DNA of 64,000 bases from Roseburia lenta (GCF_014287435.1 NZ_JACOPG010000002.1:248001-312000), one strand, 5' to 3'; counted from the stretch's first letter, positions 16,051-25,771 are shown. Program-made: numbers and translations. The notes: a model not told the origin generated them from the sequence alone.

Positions 16051-16575
16051 TTATACTAACTCAAGAACTACTTCCAAAGCACCGTCACCCTTACGAGTTC
16101 CGATCTTTACGATTCTTGTGTAACCACCGTTACGGTCAGCATACTTAGGAGCGATTTCCTCGAATAACATCTTAGGCATATCAACTTCCTTGATCTCCTT
16201 CTTAGTCTTACCAGCAGACTTTACAGGATATAATACCTTAAGCATTTCTCTTCTTGCATGAAGACGGGATGGCTGATCCTTCTTGATCTTCTTTTCTACT
16301 GTATCATATACAGTAACCTTCTTGCCATCAACAACTTCCTTTACACGCTTGCCGTCTTTGTCCTTGCGGGCAACCTTAGCCTGTACGGTAACTTCATCGA
16401 AGTTGTCCTTTTCTCTAACAGCCATAGCAATGATTCCTTCAGCGATCTTCTGAACTTCCTTTGCCTTAGCCTCTGTTGTAACGATTCTTCCATGATATAA
16501 AAGGTTTGTTACCTGATTTCTCAGTAATGCCTTTCTCTGTGAAGATGTTCTGCTTAACTTTCTATACTTTGCCAT
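16051..16575 (-). CDS. rplQ: 50S ribosomal protein L17
   Basis: L17 lines the exit-tunnel side of the large subunit. MAKYRKLSRTSSQRKALLRNQ at the start (first 20 residues fit the family) and GGYTRIVKIGTRKGD near the end are diagnostic. At 174 residues it is longer than the usual 115-130, because a lysine-rich insertion of roughly 50 residues (KVARKDKDGKRVKEVVDGKK and after) sits between the two conserved halves. It is the last gene of the superoperon, followed by a strong terminator. Confidence 0.96.
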   Translation of the reverse strand: MAKYRKLSRTSSQRKALLRNQVTNLLYHGRIVTTEAKAKEVQKIAEGIIAMAVREKDNFDEVTVQAKVARKDKDGKRVKEVVDGKKVTVYDTVEKKIKKDQPSRLHARREMLKVLYPVKSAGKTKKEIKEVDMPKMLFEEIAPKYADRNGGYTRIVKIGTRKGDGALEVVLELV

Positions 16576-16611
16576 TTCATTTTCCTCCTTATGTGATGGC
16601 TCACTTCGCGA

Positions 16612-16687
16612 TGCCTTTTGGTCTTATTCGCGAGGTGCATGGTATGCCATCCATGATATTATGAGAGTTCCGTGCCTTTTGGTCTTA
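16612..16687. repeat. 15-bp direct repeat in the rplQ-rpoA spacer
   Basis: TGCCTTTTGGTCTTA occurs at 16612-16626 and 16673-16687, 61 bp apart, in a 133-bp non-coding gap. On the minus strand the copy nearer rplQ is the loop of a hairpin closed by TCGCGA on both sides. Confidence 0.5.
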
Positions 16688-16708
16688 CCGGTTCTCCCTA
16701 TGTGACTT

Positions 16709-17668
16709 TTATTCGTCTCCAGTTCTAAGCTGGAGTCCTAACTCGCTTAACTTACCTAATACTTCTTCCAAAGACTTGCGTCCAAGGTTGCGAACCTTCA
16801 TCATATCATCTGCTGTCTTGTTGCATAACTCCTCAACAGTGTTGATGCCTGCTCTCTTCAAGCAGTTGTAAGAACGAACAGATAACTCTAATTCATCGAT
16901 GTTCATATCCATGACTTTGCCCTTTGGATCCATTGGCTTGTCAGCCATAACCTGAGCCTCGATTCCACGATCAGAAAGATCGATGAAGAGGCTTAAATGC
17001 TCATTTAATACCTTAGCGGCTAAACTTACTGCCTCGTCTGGCTGAATTGTACCATTTGTATATACGTCCAAGGTAAGTTTGTCATAGTCAGTAATCTGAC
17101 CTACACGAGTATTCTCAACCTTCAGATTTACTCTTTCGATTGGTGTGTAGATAGAATCAACAGCGATAACACCGATTGGTGTGTCCTCTGACTTATTCTT
17201 ATCTGCGCTGATATATCCTCTACCCTTCGTAATGGTCAACTCCATGTAGAGTTTGCTGTCAGCACCACCATTTAAATTAGCGATCACAAGATCCGGATTC
17301 ATAATCTCAATGTCAGAATCCACCTGAATATCACTTGCTCTTACAACACCTTCGCCCTCGAACTCAATGTATGCGATCTTCGGGTCGTTGCTTGCGCTGT
17401 TGTTGCGGATTGCAAGATTCTTGATGTTCATGATGATCTCTGTTACATCTTCCTTAACACCAGGAATAGATGAGAACTCATGTAATACGCCTTCGATTTT
17501 CACCTGACTTACTGCCGCACCTGGCAATGAAGAAAGCATGATTCTTCTAAGTGAATTACCAAGTGTAGTTCCGTAGCCTCTCTCTAAAGGTTCTACAACA
17601 AATCTTCCATACTTTTTGTCTTCTGAGATTTCAGCAATCTCAATGTTTGGTTTTTCGAAATCGAACAC
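16709..17668 (-). CDS. rpoA: RNA polymerase alpha subunit
   Basis: A 319-residue alpha subunit, which scaffolds polymerase assembly and contacts promoter UP elements. The N-terminal domain begins [10 protein letters not shown] and contains [20 protein letters not shown], the dimerisation and beta-contact motif. The C-terminal domain has the helix-hairpin-helix [14 protein letters not shown] and [11 protein letters not shown]. It lies in the standard place between rpsD and rplQ. Confidence 0.98.
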   Translation of the reverse strand: MFDFEKPNIEIAEISEDKKYGRFVVEPLERGYGTTLGNSLRRIMLSSLPGAAVSQVKIEGVLHEFSSIPGVKEDVTEIIMNIKNLAIRNNSASNDPKIAYIEFEGEGVVRASDIQVDSDIEIMNPDLVIANLNGGADSKLYMELTITKGRGYISADKNKSEDTPIGVIAVDSIYTPIERVNLKVENTRVGQITDYDKLTLDVYTNGTIQPDEAVSLAAKVLNEHLSLFIDLSDRGIEAQVMADKPMDPKGKVMDMNIDELELSVRSYNCLKRAGINTVEELCNKTADDMMKVRNLGRKSLEEVLGKLSELGLQLRTGDE

Positions 17669-17714
17669 TAGGTGGCCCTCCTTATACTGGTTTACCTTGC
17701 TAAATTGTGTCTAA

Positions 17715-18308
17715 TTACTTAGAGTACAACTCGACGATAAGCATTTCATCGACTGGTACGTCGATCTGCTCTCTTGTAGGTAACTCTTTTACAGTTCCCT
17801 GTAACTTCTCAAGGTCAACATCGATCCAATCCGGAACGAGTCTGCCGTTTGTTACCTCAACGATATCCTTAAATCTCTGAAGGCTCTTCTTTGCTTCGCG
17901 AACTTCGATAACATCGCCAGCCTTTACCAAGTATGATGGTACGTTTACAGGCTTGCCATTAACCAAGAACATCTTGTGGTCTACAACCTGTCTAGCTTCT
18001 CTACGTGTTCTGGCAAATCCCATACGGAATACAACATTGTCCAGACGGCTCTCAAGGATAGTCATAAGGTTTTCACCAGTCATACCCTTCTTTCTGTCTG
18101 CAATGTCGAAATACTTATGGAAAGGCTTCTCTAATACGCCATAGATAAACTTAGCCTTCTGCTTCTCTCTCAACTGGAGACCATACTCGGAAATCTTTCT
18201 TCCTGATCTCTTTAACTGTCTATTTGATTTTTTATCCACTCCTAAATATACAGGATCCAAACCAAGTGATCTGCATCTTTTAAGAACTGGGGTTCTATTT
18301 ACTGCCAT
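17715..18308 (-). CDS. rpsD: 30S ribosomal protein S4
   Basis: S4 nucleates 30S assembly on 16S rRNA. The 197-residue protein has the N-terminal S4 domain and the S4 RNA-binding motif SRLDNVVFRMGFARTRREAR, followed by VDHKMFLVNGKPV. In several bacteria S4 represses its own operon through a leader RNA; a structured leader lies ahead of rpsM here. No N-terminal zinc cysteine cluster is present. Confidence 0.97.
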   Translation of the reverse strand: MAVNRTPVLKRCRSLGLDPVYLGVDKKSNRQLKRSGRKISEYGLQLREKQKAKFIYGVLEKPFHKYFDIADRKKGMTGENLMTILESRLDNVVFRMGFARTRREARQVVDHKMFLVNGKPVNVPSYLVKAGDVIEVREAKKSLQRFKDIVEVTNGRLVPDWIDVDLEKLQGTVKELPTREQIDVPVDEMLIVELYSK

Positions 18309-18326
18309 CTTAGATTATCCCTCCTA

Positions 18327-18719
18327 TTAAACTCTTCTACGCTTTGGTGGACGACATCCATTATGTGGTACTGGAGTTACGTCTGTGATGCTGGTTACAT
18401 CGATTCCGCATGCAGAAAGTGCACGAATTGCTGCTTCTCTACCTGATCCTGGTCCCTTAACCATAACATCTACTGTCTTTAATCCATGAACGAGAGCAGC
18501 CTTTGCTGCTGTTTCAGCTGCCATCTGTGCAGCATATGGAGTAGATTTTCTTGAACCTCTAAATCCAAGACCACCGGCACTTGCCCATGATAAAGCATTT
18601 CCCTGTGCATCTGTAATTGTTACAATTGTATTGTTGAAAGATGCCTGAATATGTGCCTGTCCGTGTTCAACGTTTTTCTTTACACGCTTTTTTGTTACTT
18701 TCTTTGCAACTTTAGCCAT
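18327..18719 (-). CDS. rpsK: 30S ribosomal protein S11
   Basis: A 130-residue S11, part of the 30S platform near the mRNA exit. Typical motifs are [36 protein letters not shown] and the C-terminal [13 protein letters not shown]. It has a lysine-rich N-terminus and lies between rpsM and rpsD as in other Firmicutes. Confidence 0.98.
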   Translation of the reverse strand: MAKVAKKVTKKRVKKNVEHGQAHIQASFNNTIVTITDAQGNALSWASAGGLGFRGSRKSTPYAAQMAAETAAKAALVHGLKTVDVMVKGPGSGREAAIRALSACGIDVTSITDVTPVPHNGCRPPKRRRV

Positions 18720-18744
18720 ATCTAAACTAACCTACTTTCTGAAA

Positions 18745-19113
18745 TTATTTCTTCTTGTTTGCTACAGTTCTCTTAGGACCCTTTCTTGTTCTAGCGTTGG
18801 TCTTTGTCTTCTGACCACGAACCGGAAGTCCCTTTCTGTGACGGATACCACGATAGCATCCAATCTCCTGCAGTCTCTTGATATTAAGAGCTACGTCTCT
18901 TCTCAAATCACCTTCTACCATCATTGTTTCGTCAATGACAGCACTGATTCTCTTAACTTCGTCGTCTGTCAAGTCCTTAACACGAGTGCTAGGATCAACA
19001 TTTGCTGCTTCAAGAATCTTGTTAGAACTTACTCTACCAATTCCGTAAATGTAAGTTAAACCAATTTCTACGCGTTTTTCTCTTGGTAAATCTACACCTG
19101 CGATACGAGCCAT
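18745..19113 (-). CDS. rpsM: 30S ribosomal protein S13
   Basis: A 122-residue S13, which bridges the subunits and contacts P-site t[24 protein letters not shown] at the N-terminus and RGLPVRGQ-like [20 protein letters not shown] near the C-terminus are diagnostic. GGAGG precedes the ATG. A 276-bp structured spacer separates it from rpmJ, unusually long within this operon. Confidence 0.98.
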   Translation of the reverse strand: MARIAGVDLPREKRVEIGLTYIYGIGRVSSNKILEAANVDPSTRVKDLTDDEVKRISAVIDETMMVEGDLRRDVALNIKRLQEIGCYRGIRHRKGLPVRGQKTKTNARTRKGPKRTVANKKK

Positions 19114-19389
19114 GTGTGTTTACACCTCCATAAAATTTTCTGATTAACTACTACCATCCCCAAATAGACCCTATACAGCTCCGTTGCCGGCCTGAAATGT
19201 GTGTATATGCCTTATTTGGTTCTTTTCTTCCTAAACATATAGTAAGGAAGAGTTCCGAATCCACGAAACTAACCACCCTCGGTATGTAGGGTGATCCGCA
19301 TATATTATGAAAATGTTGCCTAATTATTTACTAATCATCGGGAACATCAGCCGCACATAACATATACAAATAACACTAATCCTTATGAA
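19114..19389 (-). promoter_or_regulatory. Long structured spacer ahead of rpsM (candidate r-protein leader)
   Basis: This 276-bp gap has no ORF. On the minus strand it carries a hairpin CACCCT / AGGGTG (19293-19274) and a longer hairpin CTTCCT / AGGAAG with a pairable interior (19250-19227), then a G/A-rich stretch before the rpsM ribosome binding site. In E. coli, S4 represses the alpha operon by binding the rpsM leader. A similar role here is inference. Confidence 0.45.
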
Positions 19390-19503
19390 TTAGCCCTGTC
19401 TCTGTTTGTGTTTCGGGTTCTCGCAAATAATACGAACACTACCTTTTCTCTTGATTACTTTGCACTTTTCGCAAATAGGTTTTACTGATGATCTTACCTT
19501 CAT
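19390..19503 (-). CDS. rpmJ: 50S ribosomal protein L36 (zinc-binding type)
   Basis: A 37-residue protein, [20 protein letters not shown] then [13 protein letters not shown], with the four zinc ligands C-x2-C ... C-x4-H of the zinc-type L36. It is too short for length-based gene finders. GGGAGG lies 11 nt upstream, and the gene follows its own promoter between infA and rpsM. Confidence 0.95.
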   Translation of the reverse strand: MKVRSSVKPICEKCKVIKRKGSVRIICENPKHKQRQG

Positions 19504-19616
19504 TGTAGGAAATGCCTCCCTTCTCATCATTTTCGTGTTCCTTGTACGCATGTACAAGTCTTTTATCTACTGCATTTATAGGCGCGCGAAAAGAAATGCC
19601 CATAAACGCACTTGAT

Positions 19617-19646
19617 AGTATAGCAAAAGTATCAAACTCTTGTCAA
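19617..19646 (-). promoter_or_regulatory. Internal promoter before rpmJ-rpsM-rpsK-rpsD-rpoA-rplQ
   Basis: On the minus strand, TTGACA (19646-19641), 18 bp, TATACT (19622-19617). A small hairpin CTTGTAC / GTACAAG follows in the roughly 110-nt leader. It would let the alpha-operon genes be transcribed independently of the upstream S10-spc part. Confidence 0.75.
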
Positions 19647-19653
19647 CAACTTT

Positions 19654-19872
19654 TTACTTATCTCTCCAAATGATTCTGCCCTTTGTCAGATCATATGGTG
19701 ACATCTCGATCGTAACCTTGTCACCCGGTAAAATGCGGATATAATTCATACGAAGTTTTCCGCTGATCGTTGCTAAGATCTGGTGACCATTTTCCAGTTC
19801 CACTTTAAAGAAAGCATTTGGTAATTTTTCTACTACAACACCTTCTACTTCGATTACATCTGCCTTAGACAT
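19654..19872 (-). CDS. infA: Translation initiation factor IF-1
   Basis: A 72-residue single OB-fold protein that occupies the 30S A site during initiation. Family residues are visible: [38 protein letters not shown] and [14 protein letters not shown]. Its ATG follows directly on the stop codon of the KOW protein gene, with GGAGG inside that gene's end, so translation is coupled. Confidence 0.98.
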   Translation of the reverse strand: MSKADVIEVEGVVVEKLPNAFFKVELENGHQILATISGKLRMNYIRILPGDKVTIEMSPYDLTKGRIIWRDK

Positions 19873-20133
19873 TTATTTTATTCCTCCTACATAAAGATCT
19901 AAAATCTGACCGACCAACTCATCATTCATCGTCTTGCCCTTTGCCAGATCTAAGATCTCTTGTGGCAAATGCTTGATCGGCTGTATATGTTTTTCTTTTT
20001 TCTTTTTGGGATTATCGCAAGTTCTGGTCTTTCCATTGACCAGATAGACGATGTCATCCTGCCGTTTCAGTACAAGATAGATATGATTCTTATCATGTCC
20101 TGCCTTGGATTTTGCTAAGATCAATTCGTCCAT
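19873..20133 (-). CDS. KOW-domain RNA-binding protein (L14e-like)
   Basis: An 86-residue protein beginning with a KOW-type strand pair (LILAKSKAGHDKNHIYLVLK) and continuing with a basic stretch (KKKKEKHIQPIKHLP). In Firmicutes a small KOW protein is often found between map and infA and is annotated as L14e/L6e/L27e-like; its role in the ribosome is not established. It overlaps the end of map by 13 bases and abuts infA, so it is made with ribosomal proteins. Confidence 0.85.
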   Translation of the reverse strand: MDELILAKSKAGHDKNHIYLVLKRQDDIVYLVNGKTRTCDNPKKKKEKHIQPIKHLPQEILDLAKGKTMNDELVGQILDLYVGGIK

Positions 20134-20903
20134 AGATGCTTCTCACTTTCTGTCAGTGTCAGTATCTCCGGTCGACCGTCTGTAATGATAATGGTGTTTT
20201 CATAATGTGCAGATAAGGATTCATCCTCCGTCACAACCGTCCACTCATCATCCATCCATACGACATTTGGACTACCGATATTGATCATAGGCTCGATCGC
20301 GAAGGTCATACCCGGCTGCAACTTGATGCCGCGCCGCCATTTATGGTAATTTGGTATTTCCGGTTCTTCGTGCAGGTGTGTGCCAATGCCATGACCTACC
20401 AGATCCCGGACCACGCCATAACCGCGCTTGGTCGCGTAATCACCGATCGCACTTGAAATATCATTCAAATGCCGTCCGGCTGTCGCCTGCTCTATCCCGG
20501 CAAAGAAACTCTCGCGCGTCACATCAATGAGCGCCTGTGCCTCCGGTGAGATCTCTCCCACGCCATGAGTCCTCGCCGCATCGGAATGATAGCCTTTATA
20601 GATCACGCCAATATCCAGACTGACGATATCGCCATTTGTAATGATATGATCTTCTCTCGGGATCCCATGTACGACTTCATCATTGACGGAAACACACACA
20701 GATGCCGGATATCCCATATAGTTCAAAAAGGAAGGCTCGCATCCGAAACTACGGATGATCTCTTCTCCCAAAGTATCGATCTCCAGCGTTGACATTCCCT
20801 CACAAAGGGCATCCCCTAAGGTCTGATGCACACTTGCAAGGATCCTGCCTGCCTCCCGCATATACTCTAATTCTTGGGCAGATTTAATGGTAACTGCTGA
20901 CAT
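20121..20903 (-). CDS. map: Type I methionine aminopeptidase
   Basis: A 260-residue metalloenzyme that removes the initiator methionine from nascent proteins. The five metal ligands are visible: Asp in VSLDIGVIYKGYHSDAARTH (two), His in GHGIGTHLHEEP, Glu in FAIEPM and Glu in HYENTI. It has no N-terminal zinc-finger extension, as expected for type Ia. It lies between adk and the KOW gene and overlaps the latter. Confidence 0.97.
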   Translation of the reverse strand: MSAVTIKSAQELEYMREAGRILASVHQTLGDALCEGMSTLEIDTLGEEIIRSFGCEPSFLNYMGYPASVCVSVNDEVVHGIPREDHIITNGDIVSLDIGVIYKGYHSDAARTHGVGEISPEAQALIDVTRESFFAGIEQATAGRHLNDISSAIGDYATKRGYGVVRDLVGHGIGTHLHEEPEIPNYHKWRRGIKLQPGMTFAIEPMINIGSPNVVWMDDEWTVVTEDESLSAHYENTIIITDGRPEILTLTESEKHLWTN

Positions 20904-20906
20904 GGG

Positions 20907-21551
20907 CTAGACTCCTATGATCGCGTCGATATTGGCGAATACATCCTCCATCGGCTGCGTTCCATCTACAGAATGCAGGATACCCTGCTTCTTATAATAA
21001 TCGATCAGAGGCTGGGTCTGCTCATGATAAACATCCAGTCTCTTCTGTACTGTTTCAGGCTTATCATCGTCTCTTAAGACTAATTCCTTACCGCAGGCAT
21101 CACAGATACCTTCTTTCTTTGGCGGAATAGCAACGATATGATATGTTGCTCCACAGGAAAGGCAGGCACGACGACCTGACATTCTCTTTACGATATGGGA
21201 ATCCGGTACATCGACATCAATGGCAAAATCCATCTTCTGTCCGATCTTAGAAAGTGCTGCATCCAGACTCTCTGCCTGTGGAATGGTACGTGGAAATCCA
21301 TCCAGTACAAATCCATTTGCACAATCCTCCTGACCGATACGATCCATAACCAGATCACAGGTCAGTTCATCCGGCACCAAAAGTCCCTGATCCATATATT
21401 CCTTTGCCTTTTTTCCAAGTTCTGTGCCATTTTTAATGTTCGCACGGAAAATATCTCCTGTTGAGATATGAGGGATCTGATATTTTGCTGCGATCTGCTT
21501 TGCCTGTGTGCCTTTGCCGGCACCGGGAGCACCTAACATAATAATCTTCAC
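20907..21551 (-). CDS. adk: Adenylate kinase with zinc-binding lid
   Basis: A 214-residue enzyme interconverting ATP, AMP and ADP. P-loop [10 protein letters not shown] at residues 7-16, AMP-site ISTGDIFRA, and the long LID carrying CLSCGATYH and CDACG, a four-cysteine zinc site typical of Gram-positive enzymes. A strong hairpin lies in the spacer between secY and adk. Confidence 0.98.
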   Translation of the reverse strand: MKIIMLGAPGAGKGTQAKQIAAKYQIPHISTGDIFRANIKNGTELGKKAKEYMDQGLLVPDELTCDLVMDRIGQEDCANGFVLDGFPRTIPQAESLDAALSKIGQKMDFAIDVDVPDSHIVKRMSGRRACLSCGATYHIVAIPPKKEGICDACGKELVLRDDDKPETVQKRLDVYHEQTQPLIDYYKKQGILHSVDGTQPMEDVFANIDAIIGV

Positions 21552-21578
21552 GATAAAAAACCTCCTTATAACACCTTA

Positions 21579-21604
21579 GGAGATACGGCTAGGCCAGTAT
21601 CTCC
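21579..21604 (-). promoter_or_regulatory. Intercistronic hairpin between secY and adk
   Basis: Perfect 8-bp stem GGAGATAC / GTATCTCC with a further GGC / GCC pairing inside. No T run follows on the minus strand, so it is not a standard terminator; an mRNA processing or stability element is more likely. Confidence 0.5.
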
Positions 21605-21621
21605 ATATGGATGTCTATTCA

Positions 21622-22935
21622 TTAATCATTTAAAAATCCCTTGTAATTTCTGACGAGCATCTGGGATTCCACCTGCTTCAGTGTCTCGATGACAACACCA
21701 ACAATAATGATGATGGATGTTCCACCAAAGGACACATTTGCACCAAATAATCCATTAAATACGATCGGGATGATCGCCACGATGGAAAGTCCGATAGCAC
21801 CGATAAAAATAATGTTGTTCAGGACTGCCTGTAGGTAATCACTCGTAGGCTTGCCTGATCGGATACCCGGAATGGAACCGCCCTGCTTCTTTAAGTTGTC
21901 AGCGATCTCAAGCGGATTAAAGGTAATTGACGTATAGAAATATGCAAAGCCGATGATCAGCAGCACATACACTACAGCACCAATGGTATAAATCCAATTA
22001 TTCGGATCGAACCAGTTTGACTGTGACATACCGCGAAGAATCTTGTACCAGAAACTTGTACCGCCTGTCTTACCAAGCAAGGTGCAAATGATAACCGGTG
22101 TCTGTAACAATGACTGTGCAAAGATGACCGGAATAACACCGGCCGTATTGACCTTCATTGGAATCACGGAGTTGGCACCACCAACCTGTCTCTTTCCCTG
22201 AATTTTCTTTGAATACTGAACCGGGATTCTACGCTCAGCCCCCTGCAAGAATACAACCAGAACAACCATAGCAACAATGATTGCTGCAATGATCACACCT
22301 GCAAGTGTACCCTTTGCAATGGTCTTTCCTGAGATGAACTGCTCAAATAATGAAGTCAGATCACTCGGAATACGTGAAAGAATATTGATTACAAGTACGA
22401 TAGAGATACCGTTACCGATACCCTTTTCGGTAATTCTTTCACCGATCCACATAAGTACAGATGAACCCGCTGTAAGAGCAGCGACTGTCATAATAACATA
22501 CAGGGCGTTGAACTCAGTCAGATAACCGGAACGTCCAAATCCGATTGCCATAGCAACAGACTGGATGATCGCCAATCCAACCGTAACATAACGGGTAATC
22601 TGTGTAATCTTCTTTCTTCCCTGCTCCCCATCACGCTGCATTTCCTCTAACTTTGGGAATGCAATGGTCAGCAACTGGATGATAATAGAAGATGTAATGT
22701 ATGGTGTAATGTTCAGAGCGAAAATAGACATATTTTCAAAAGATCCACCAGTAATCGCATCAAAGAAATTCAGCGCATCGCCATTGTTTGCAAATAACTG
22801 TGAAAATACATCCGGATCCACTCCGGGAATTGGAAGCTGACTTCCAATTCGCACTACAATGAGCATTAAAAATGTAAATCCGATTCTTTTTCGTAAATCT
22901 TTAATTTTAAATGCATTGCGGAGTGTTTCTAGCAT
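21622..22935 (-). CDS. secY: Preprotein translocase channel subunit SecY
   Basis: A 437-residue, ten-helix membrane protein forming the Sec export channel. The start [20 protein letters not shown] and segments such as GSQLPIPGVDP, IGERITEKGIGNGIS and GIRSGKPTSDYL are conserved. It overlaps rplO by one base and keeps its usual place in the spc region. Confidence 0.98.
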   Translation of the reverse strand: MLETLRNAFKIKDLRKRIGFTFLMLIVVRIGSQLPIPGVDPDVFSQLFANNGDALNFFDAITGGSFENMSIFALNITPYITSSIIIQLLTIAFPKLEEMQRDGEQGRKKITQITRYVTVGLAIIQSVAMAIGFGRSGYLTEFNALYVIMTVAALTAGSSVLMWIGERITEKGIGNGISIVLVINILSRIPSDLTSLFEQFISGKTIAKGTLAGVIIAAIIVAMVVLVVFLQGAERRIPVQYSKKIQGKRQVGGANSVIPMKVNTAGVIPVIFAQSLLQTPVIICTLLGKTGGTSFWYKILRGMSQSNWFDPNNWIYTIGAVVYVLLIIGFAYFYTSITFNPLEIADNLKKQGGSIPGIRSGKPTSDYLQAVLNNIIFIGAIGLSIVAIIPIVFNGLFGANVSFGGTSIIIIVGVVIETLKQVESQMLVRNYKGFLND

Positions 22936-23375
22936 TAGATCACCTCTGCTTTACCACCAAGGGCTTCGATTTTTTCCTTAGCGCTTGCACTAAAAGCATT
23001 AGCCTGGACTGTCAACTTCTTAGTAAGTTCACCGTTACCAAGAATCTTAACACCGTCTCTGGTGTTCTTTACGATACCAGCCTCAACCAATGATTCAACT
23101 GTTACAGTTGCACCATCTTCAAATCTCTCAAGATAAGATAAGTTGATACCAACGATTTCCTTAGAGTTTCTGCATGTGAAACCTCTCTTAGGAATACGTC
23201 TGTATAAAGGCATCTGACCACCTTCAAAACCAGGTCTTGGAGCTCCTGAACGAGCCTTCTGTCCCTTATGACCCTTACCAGCGGTCTTGCCATTGCCTGA
23301 ACCGTGTCCACGTCCTCTTCTGAAATTATCACTGTGCTTTGAGCCTTCTGCCGGCTGTAAGTTTGATAAATCCAT
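22935..23375 (-). CDS. rplO: 50S ribosomal protein L15
   Basis: A 146-residue L15. The N-terminal glycine/arginine-rich tail ([20 protein letters not shown], then [20 protein letters not shown]) threads into 23S rRNA; the globular C-terminal half ends LGGKAEVI. Its last base overlaps the secY start, implying coupling. Confidence 0.98.
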   Translation of the reverse strand: MDLSNLQPAEGSKHSDNFRRGRGHGSGNGKTAGKGHKGQKARSGAPRPGFEGGQMPLYRRIPKRGFTCRNSKEIVGINLSYLERFEDGATVTVESLVEAGIVKNTRDGVKILGNGELTKKLTVQANAFSASAKEKIEALGGKAEVI

Positions 23376-23399
23376 TGTGACACCTCCTTAATTATTTGA

Positions 23400-23585
23400 T
23401 TAAATCTCTTCTACCTTAACTAAATGTCTTACCTGTCTGATCATTCCACGAACTGCTTCGTTATCAGGCATCTCAACAGTCTTGTTGAGTTTTCTGAGGC
23501 CTAATGCTTCAACAGTCTTCTTGTTCTTTGGAACTGCTCCGATAGGAGACTTAACAAGTGTAATCTTTAACTTCTTTTCTGCCAT
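23400..23585 (-). CDS. rpmD: 50S ribosomal protein L30
   Basis: A 61-residue L30 with the family's [20 protein letters not shown] and [15 protein letters not shown]. It is present between rpsE and rplO, as in most bacteria but not all. Confidence 0.97.
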   Translation of the reverse strand: MAEKKLKITLVKSPIGAVPKNKKTVEALGLRKLNKTVEMPDNEAVRGMIRQVRHLVKVEEI

Positions 23586-23599
23586 GATCTATTTCCTCC

Positions 23600-24109
23600 T
23601 TAACCGAGAATCTCTTCTACAGTCTTACCACGAAGTCTTGCAACTTCTTCTGGGGATTTCAACTGACGGAGTCCGTCGATTGTAGCAAGTACTACGTTCT
23701 GCTTGTTAGAAGAACCTAATGACTTTGTACGGATGTTCTGGATACCTGCTAACTCACAAACGGCACGGGCTGGACCACCAGCGATGATACCTGTACCTTC
23801 CGGAGCCTTCTTCAGTAATACAGAAGCACCAGTATGCTTACCAGAAATATCATGTGTAATACTGTTGTTCTCATCAAGTTTTACAGTAATCAACTTCTTC
23901 ATTGCATCTTCTTTTCCCTTGCGGATCGCTTCTGGGATTTCAGCTGCTTTGCCAAGTCCTGCACCAACATGACCATTGCCATCACCGACAACAACTAAGG
24001 CTGTGAAACGCATGTTACGTCCACCCTTAACAACCTTTGTTACACGTTTAATTGATACCACTGTTTCATTTAACTCTAATTGACTAGCATCAATAATTTC
24101 ATGTCTCAT
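23600..24109 (-). CDS. rpsE: 30S ribosomal protein S5
   Basis: A 169-residue S5, important for decoding accuracy. The double-stranded-RNA-binding-like N-domain contains [20 protein letters not shown] and [20 protein letters not shown]; the C-domain has [18 protein letters not shown]. Normal length and position. Confidence 0.98.
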   Translation of the reverse strand: MRHEIIDASQLELNETVVSIKRVTKVVKGGRNMRFTALVVVGDGNGHVGAGLGKAAEIPEAIRKGKEDAMKKLITVKLDENNSITHDISGKHTGASVLLKKAPEGTGIIAGGPARAVCELAGIQNIRTKSLGSSNKQNVVLATIDGLRQLKSPEEVARLRGKTVEEILG

Positions 24110-24122
24110 GTGTTATTTCCTC

Positions 24123-24491
24123 CTAAAATTCTAATCCAGCTTCTCTAGCTGCGTCAGCTAATGCTGCAATCTTGCCCTGATAAATGAATCCACCTCTGTC
24201 AAATACAACTGTGGAAATACCTTTATCTAATGCCTTCTTAGCAATGACAGTACCTAACTTGGCTGCTGCTTCAACATTATTTGTCTTCTCTAAATCAGCC
24301 TTTACCTCTTTATCAAGCGTAGAAGCGGAAACGAGTGTATTACCAACTGTATCATCAATAATCTGAGCATACATATGATTGTTACTTCTGAATACTGCAA
24401 GACGTGGTCTGTCTGCTGTTCCAGAAAGAGTATTACGAAGTCTTCTATGCTTTGTCTGGCGAACTACTTCTCTTGATTTCTTACTAACCAT
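24123..24491 (-). CDS. rplR: 50S ribosomal protein L18
   Basis: A 122-residue L18, which binds 5S rRNA. Conserved parts are [16 protein letters not shown] [34 protein letters not shown] and the C-terminal [20 protein letters not shown]. Position between rplF and rpsE is standard. Confidence 0.98.
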   Translation of the reverse strand: MVSKKSREVVRQTKHRRLRNTLSGTADRPRLAVFRSNNHMYAQIIDDTVGNTLVSASTLDKEVKADLEKTNNVEAAAKLGTVIAKKALDKGISTVVFDRGGFIYQGKIAALADAAREAGLEF

Positions 24492-24509
24492 TTCTCGTCA
24501 CTCCTTTAA

Positions 24510-25049
24510 TTATTTCTTACCAGTTTTACCAACTTTACGTCTGATAACTTCATCAGCATACTTGATACCCTTGCCCTTGTATGGTTCAGGTCTTCTCTTG
24601 TCTCTGATTTCTGCTGCGTACTGGCCAACTTTTTCTTTATCGATACCCTTGATGATAATCTTGTTACCATCAACTGTGGACTCAAGTCCTTCTGGATCAA
24701 CCATCTCAACCGGATGAGAATAGCCTAAGTGTAAGGTCAGGTTCTTTCCTGACTTCTGGACTCTATATCCAACACCGTTTACTTCCAAGACTTTTTCGTA
24801 ACCATCAGTAACACCAACTACCATGTTGTGGATCAGTGTTCTTGTAAGACCATGTAAAGACTTCATCTTCTTTAAGTCGTTTGGTCTTGTAACGATTACT
24901 TCAGAACCCTCTAACTTGATATCCATCTCTGATGGAAGTGTTCTCTCAAGAGTTCCCTTTGGACCTTTTACAGTCACATGATTATTTTCTGCAATTTCAA
25001 CAGTAACTCCTGCTGGGATTGCGATTGGCATTCTTCCTATACGTGACAT
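24510..25049 (-). CDS. rplF: 50S ribosomal protein L6
   Basis: A 179-residue L6 with two related domains. [15 protein letters not shown] at the start and the signature [19 protein letters not shown] near the end are diagnostic. A 112-bp spacer with short GC-rich hairpins separates it from rpsH, longer than most gaps here. Confidence 0.98.
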   Translation of the reverse strand: MSRIGRMPIAIPAGVTVEIAENNHVTVKGPKGTLERTLPSEMDIKLEGSEVIVTRPNDLKKMKSLHGLTRTLIHNMVVGVTDGYEKVLEVNGVGYRVQKSGKNLTLHLGYSHPVEMVDPEGLESTVDGNKIIIKGIDKEKVGQYAAEIRDKRRPEPYKGKGIKYADEVIRRKVGKTGKK

Positions 25050-25161
25050 GCCCGTACCTCCTATAATTTCTCCGCTATGCGCGGGGTGCTATATTGTATG
25101 TCCGCCTCGGGGACGGTTTATACATTACGTGAAATGTTCCAATGTCCTTGCTTTCGGATAA

Positions 25162-25563
25162 TTACCAAACGAAAGCAAGCACTTCTCCACCAACCTGAAG
25201 CTTTCTAGCCTCTTTGTCAGTAACGATTCCCTTGTTTGTAGAAAGGATTGCAATACCAAGTCCGCCAAGAACGGTTGGGATCTCATCCTTACCAGCATAA
25301 ACGCGAAGACCAGGCTTAGAAATTCTCTTGATGCCTGTGATGACCTTCTCGTTCTTGTCTGCGCCATACTTTAATGTAACGCGGATGCTCTTAAAGTTAC
25401 CATCTTCTACGATGTCATATTTTGTGATATATCCCTCATCTACAAGGATATCAGCGATTGCGATCTTCATCTTAGATGCTGGGATATCAACTGTATCATG
25501 TTTTGCAGTATTTGCATTACGGATTCTTGTAAGCATATCTGCGATTGGATCACTCATTGTCAT
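25162..25563 (-). CDS. rpsH: 30S ribosomal protein S8
   Basis: A 133-residue S8, a primary 16S rRNA binder and, in E. coli, the repressor of the spc operon. [16 protein letters not shown] near the start and [20 protein letters not shown] near the end are conserved. Normal length. Confidence 0.98.
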   Translation of the reverse strand: MTMSDPIADMLTRIRNANTAKHDTVDIPASKMKIAIADILVDEGYITKYDIVEDGNFKSIRVTLKYGADKNEKVITGIKRISKPGLRVYAGKDEIPTVLGGLGIAILSTNKGIVTDKEARKLQVGGEVLAFVW

Positions 25564-25585
25564 GATTAAATTTCCTCCTTCCGGC

Positions 25586-25771
25586 TTACCAACTAGCCTT
25601 CTTTACGCCAGGGATCTGTCCCTTGTATGCTAACTCACGGAAACATACTCTACAGATGCCATACTTTCTTAAATAAGCATGTGGACGACCACAGATTTTA
25701 CAACGGCTATATTCTCTAGTAGAGAATTTCTGCTTGCGCTGCTGCTTAACTTTCATAGATTTCTTTGCCAT
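25586..25771 (-). CDS. rpsZ: 30S ribosomal protein S14, zinc type
   Basis: A 61-residue, short-form S14 with the zinc site C-x2-C ... C-x2-C in [20 protein letters not shown]. This zinc-dependent form is the main S14 in Firmicutes; a longer zinc-independent paralogue may lie elsewhere in the genome. Confidence 0.98.
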   Translation of the reverse strand: MAKKSMKVKQQRKQKFSTREYSRCKICGRPHAYLRKYGICRVCFRELAYKGQIPGVKKASW

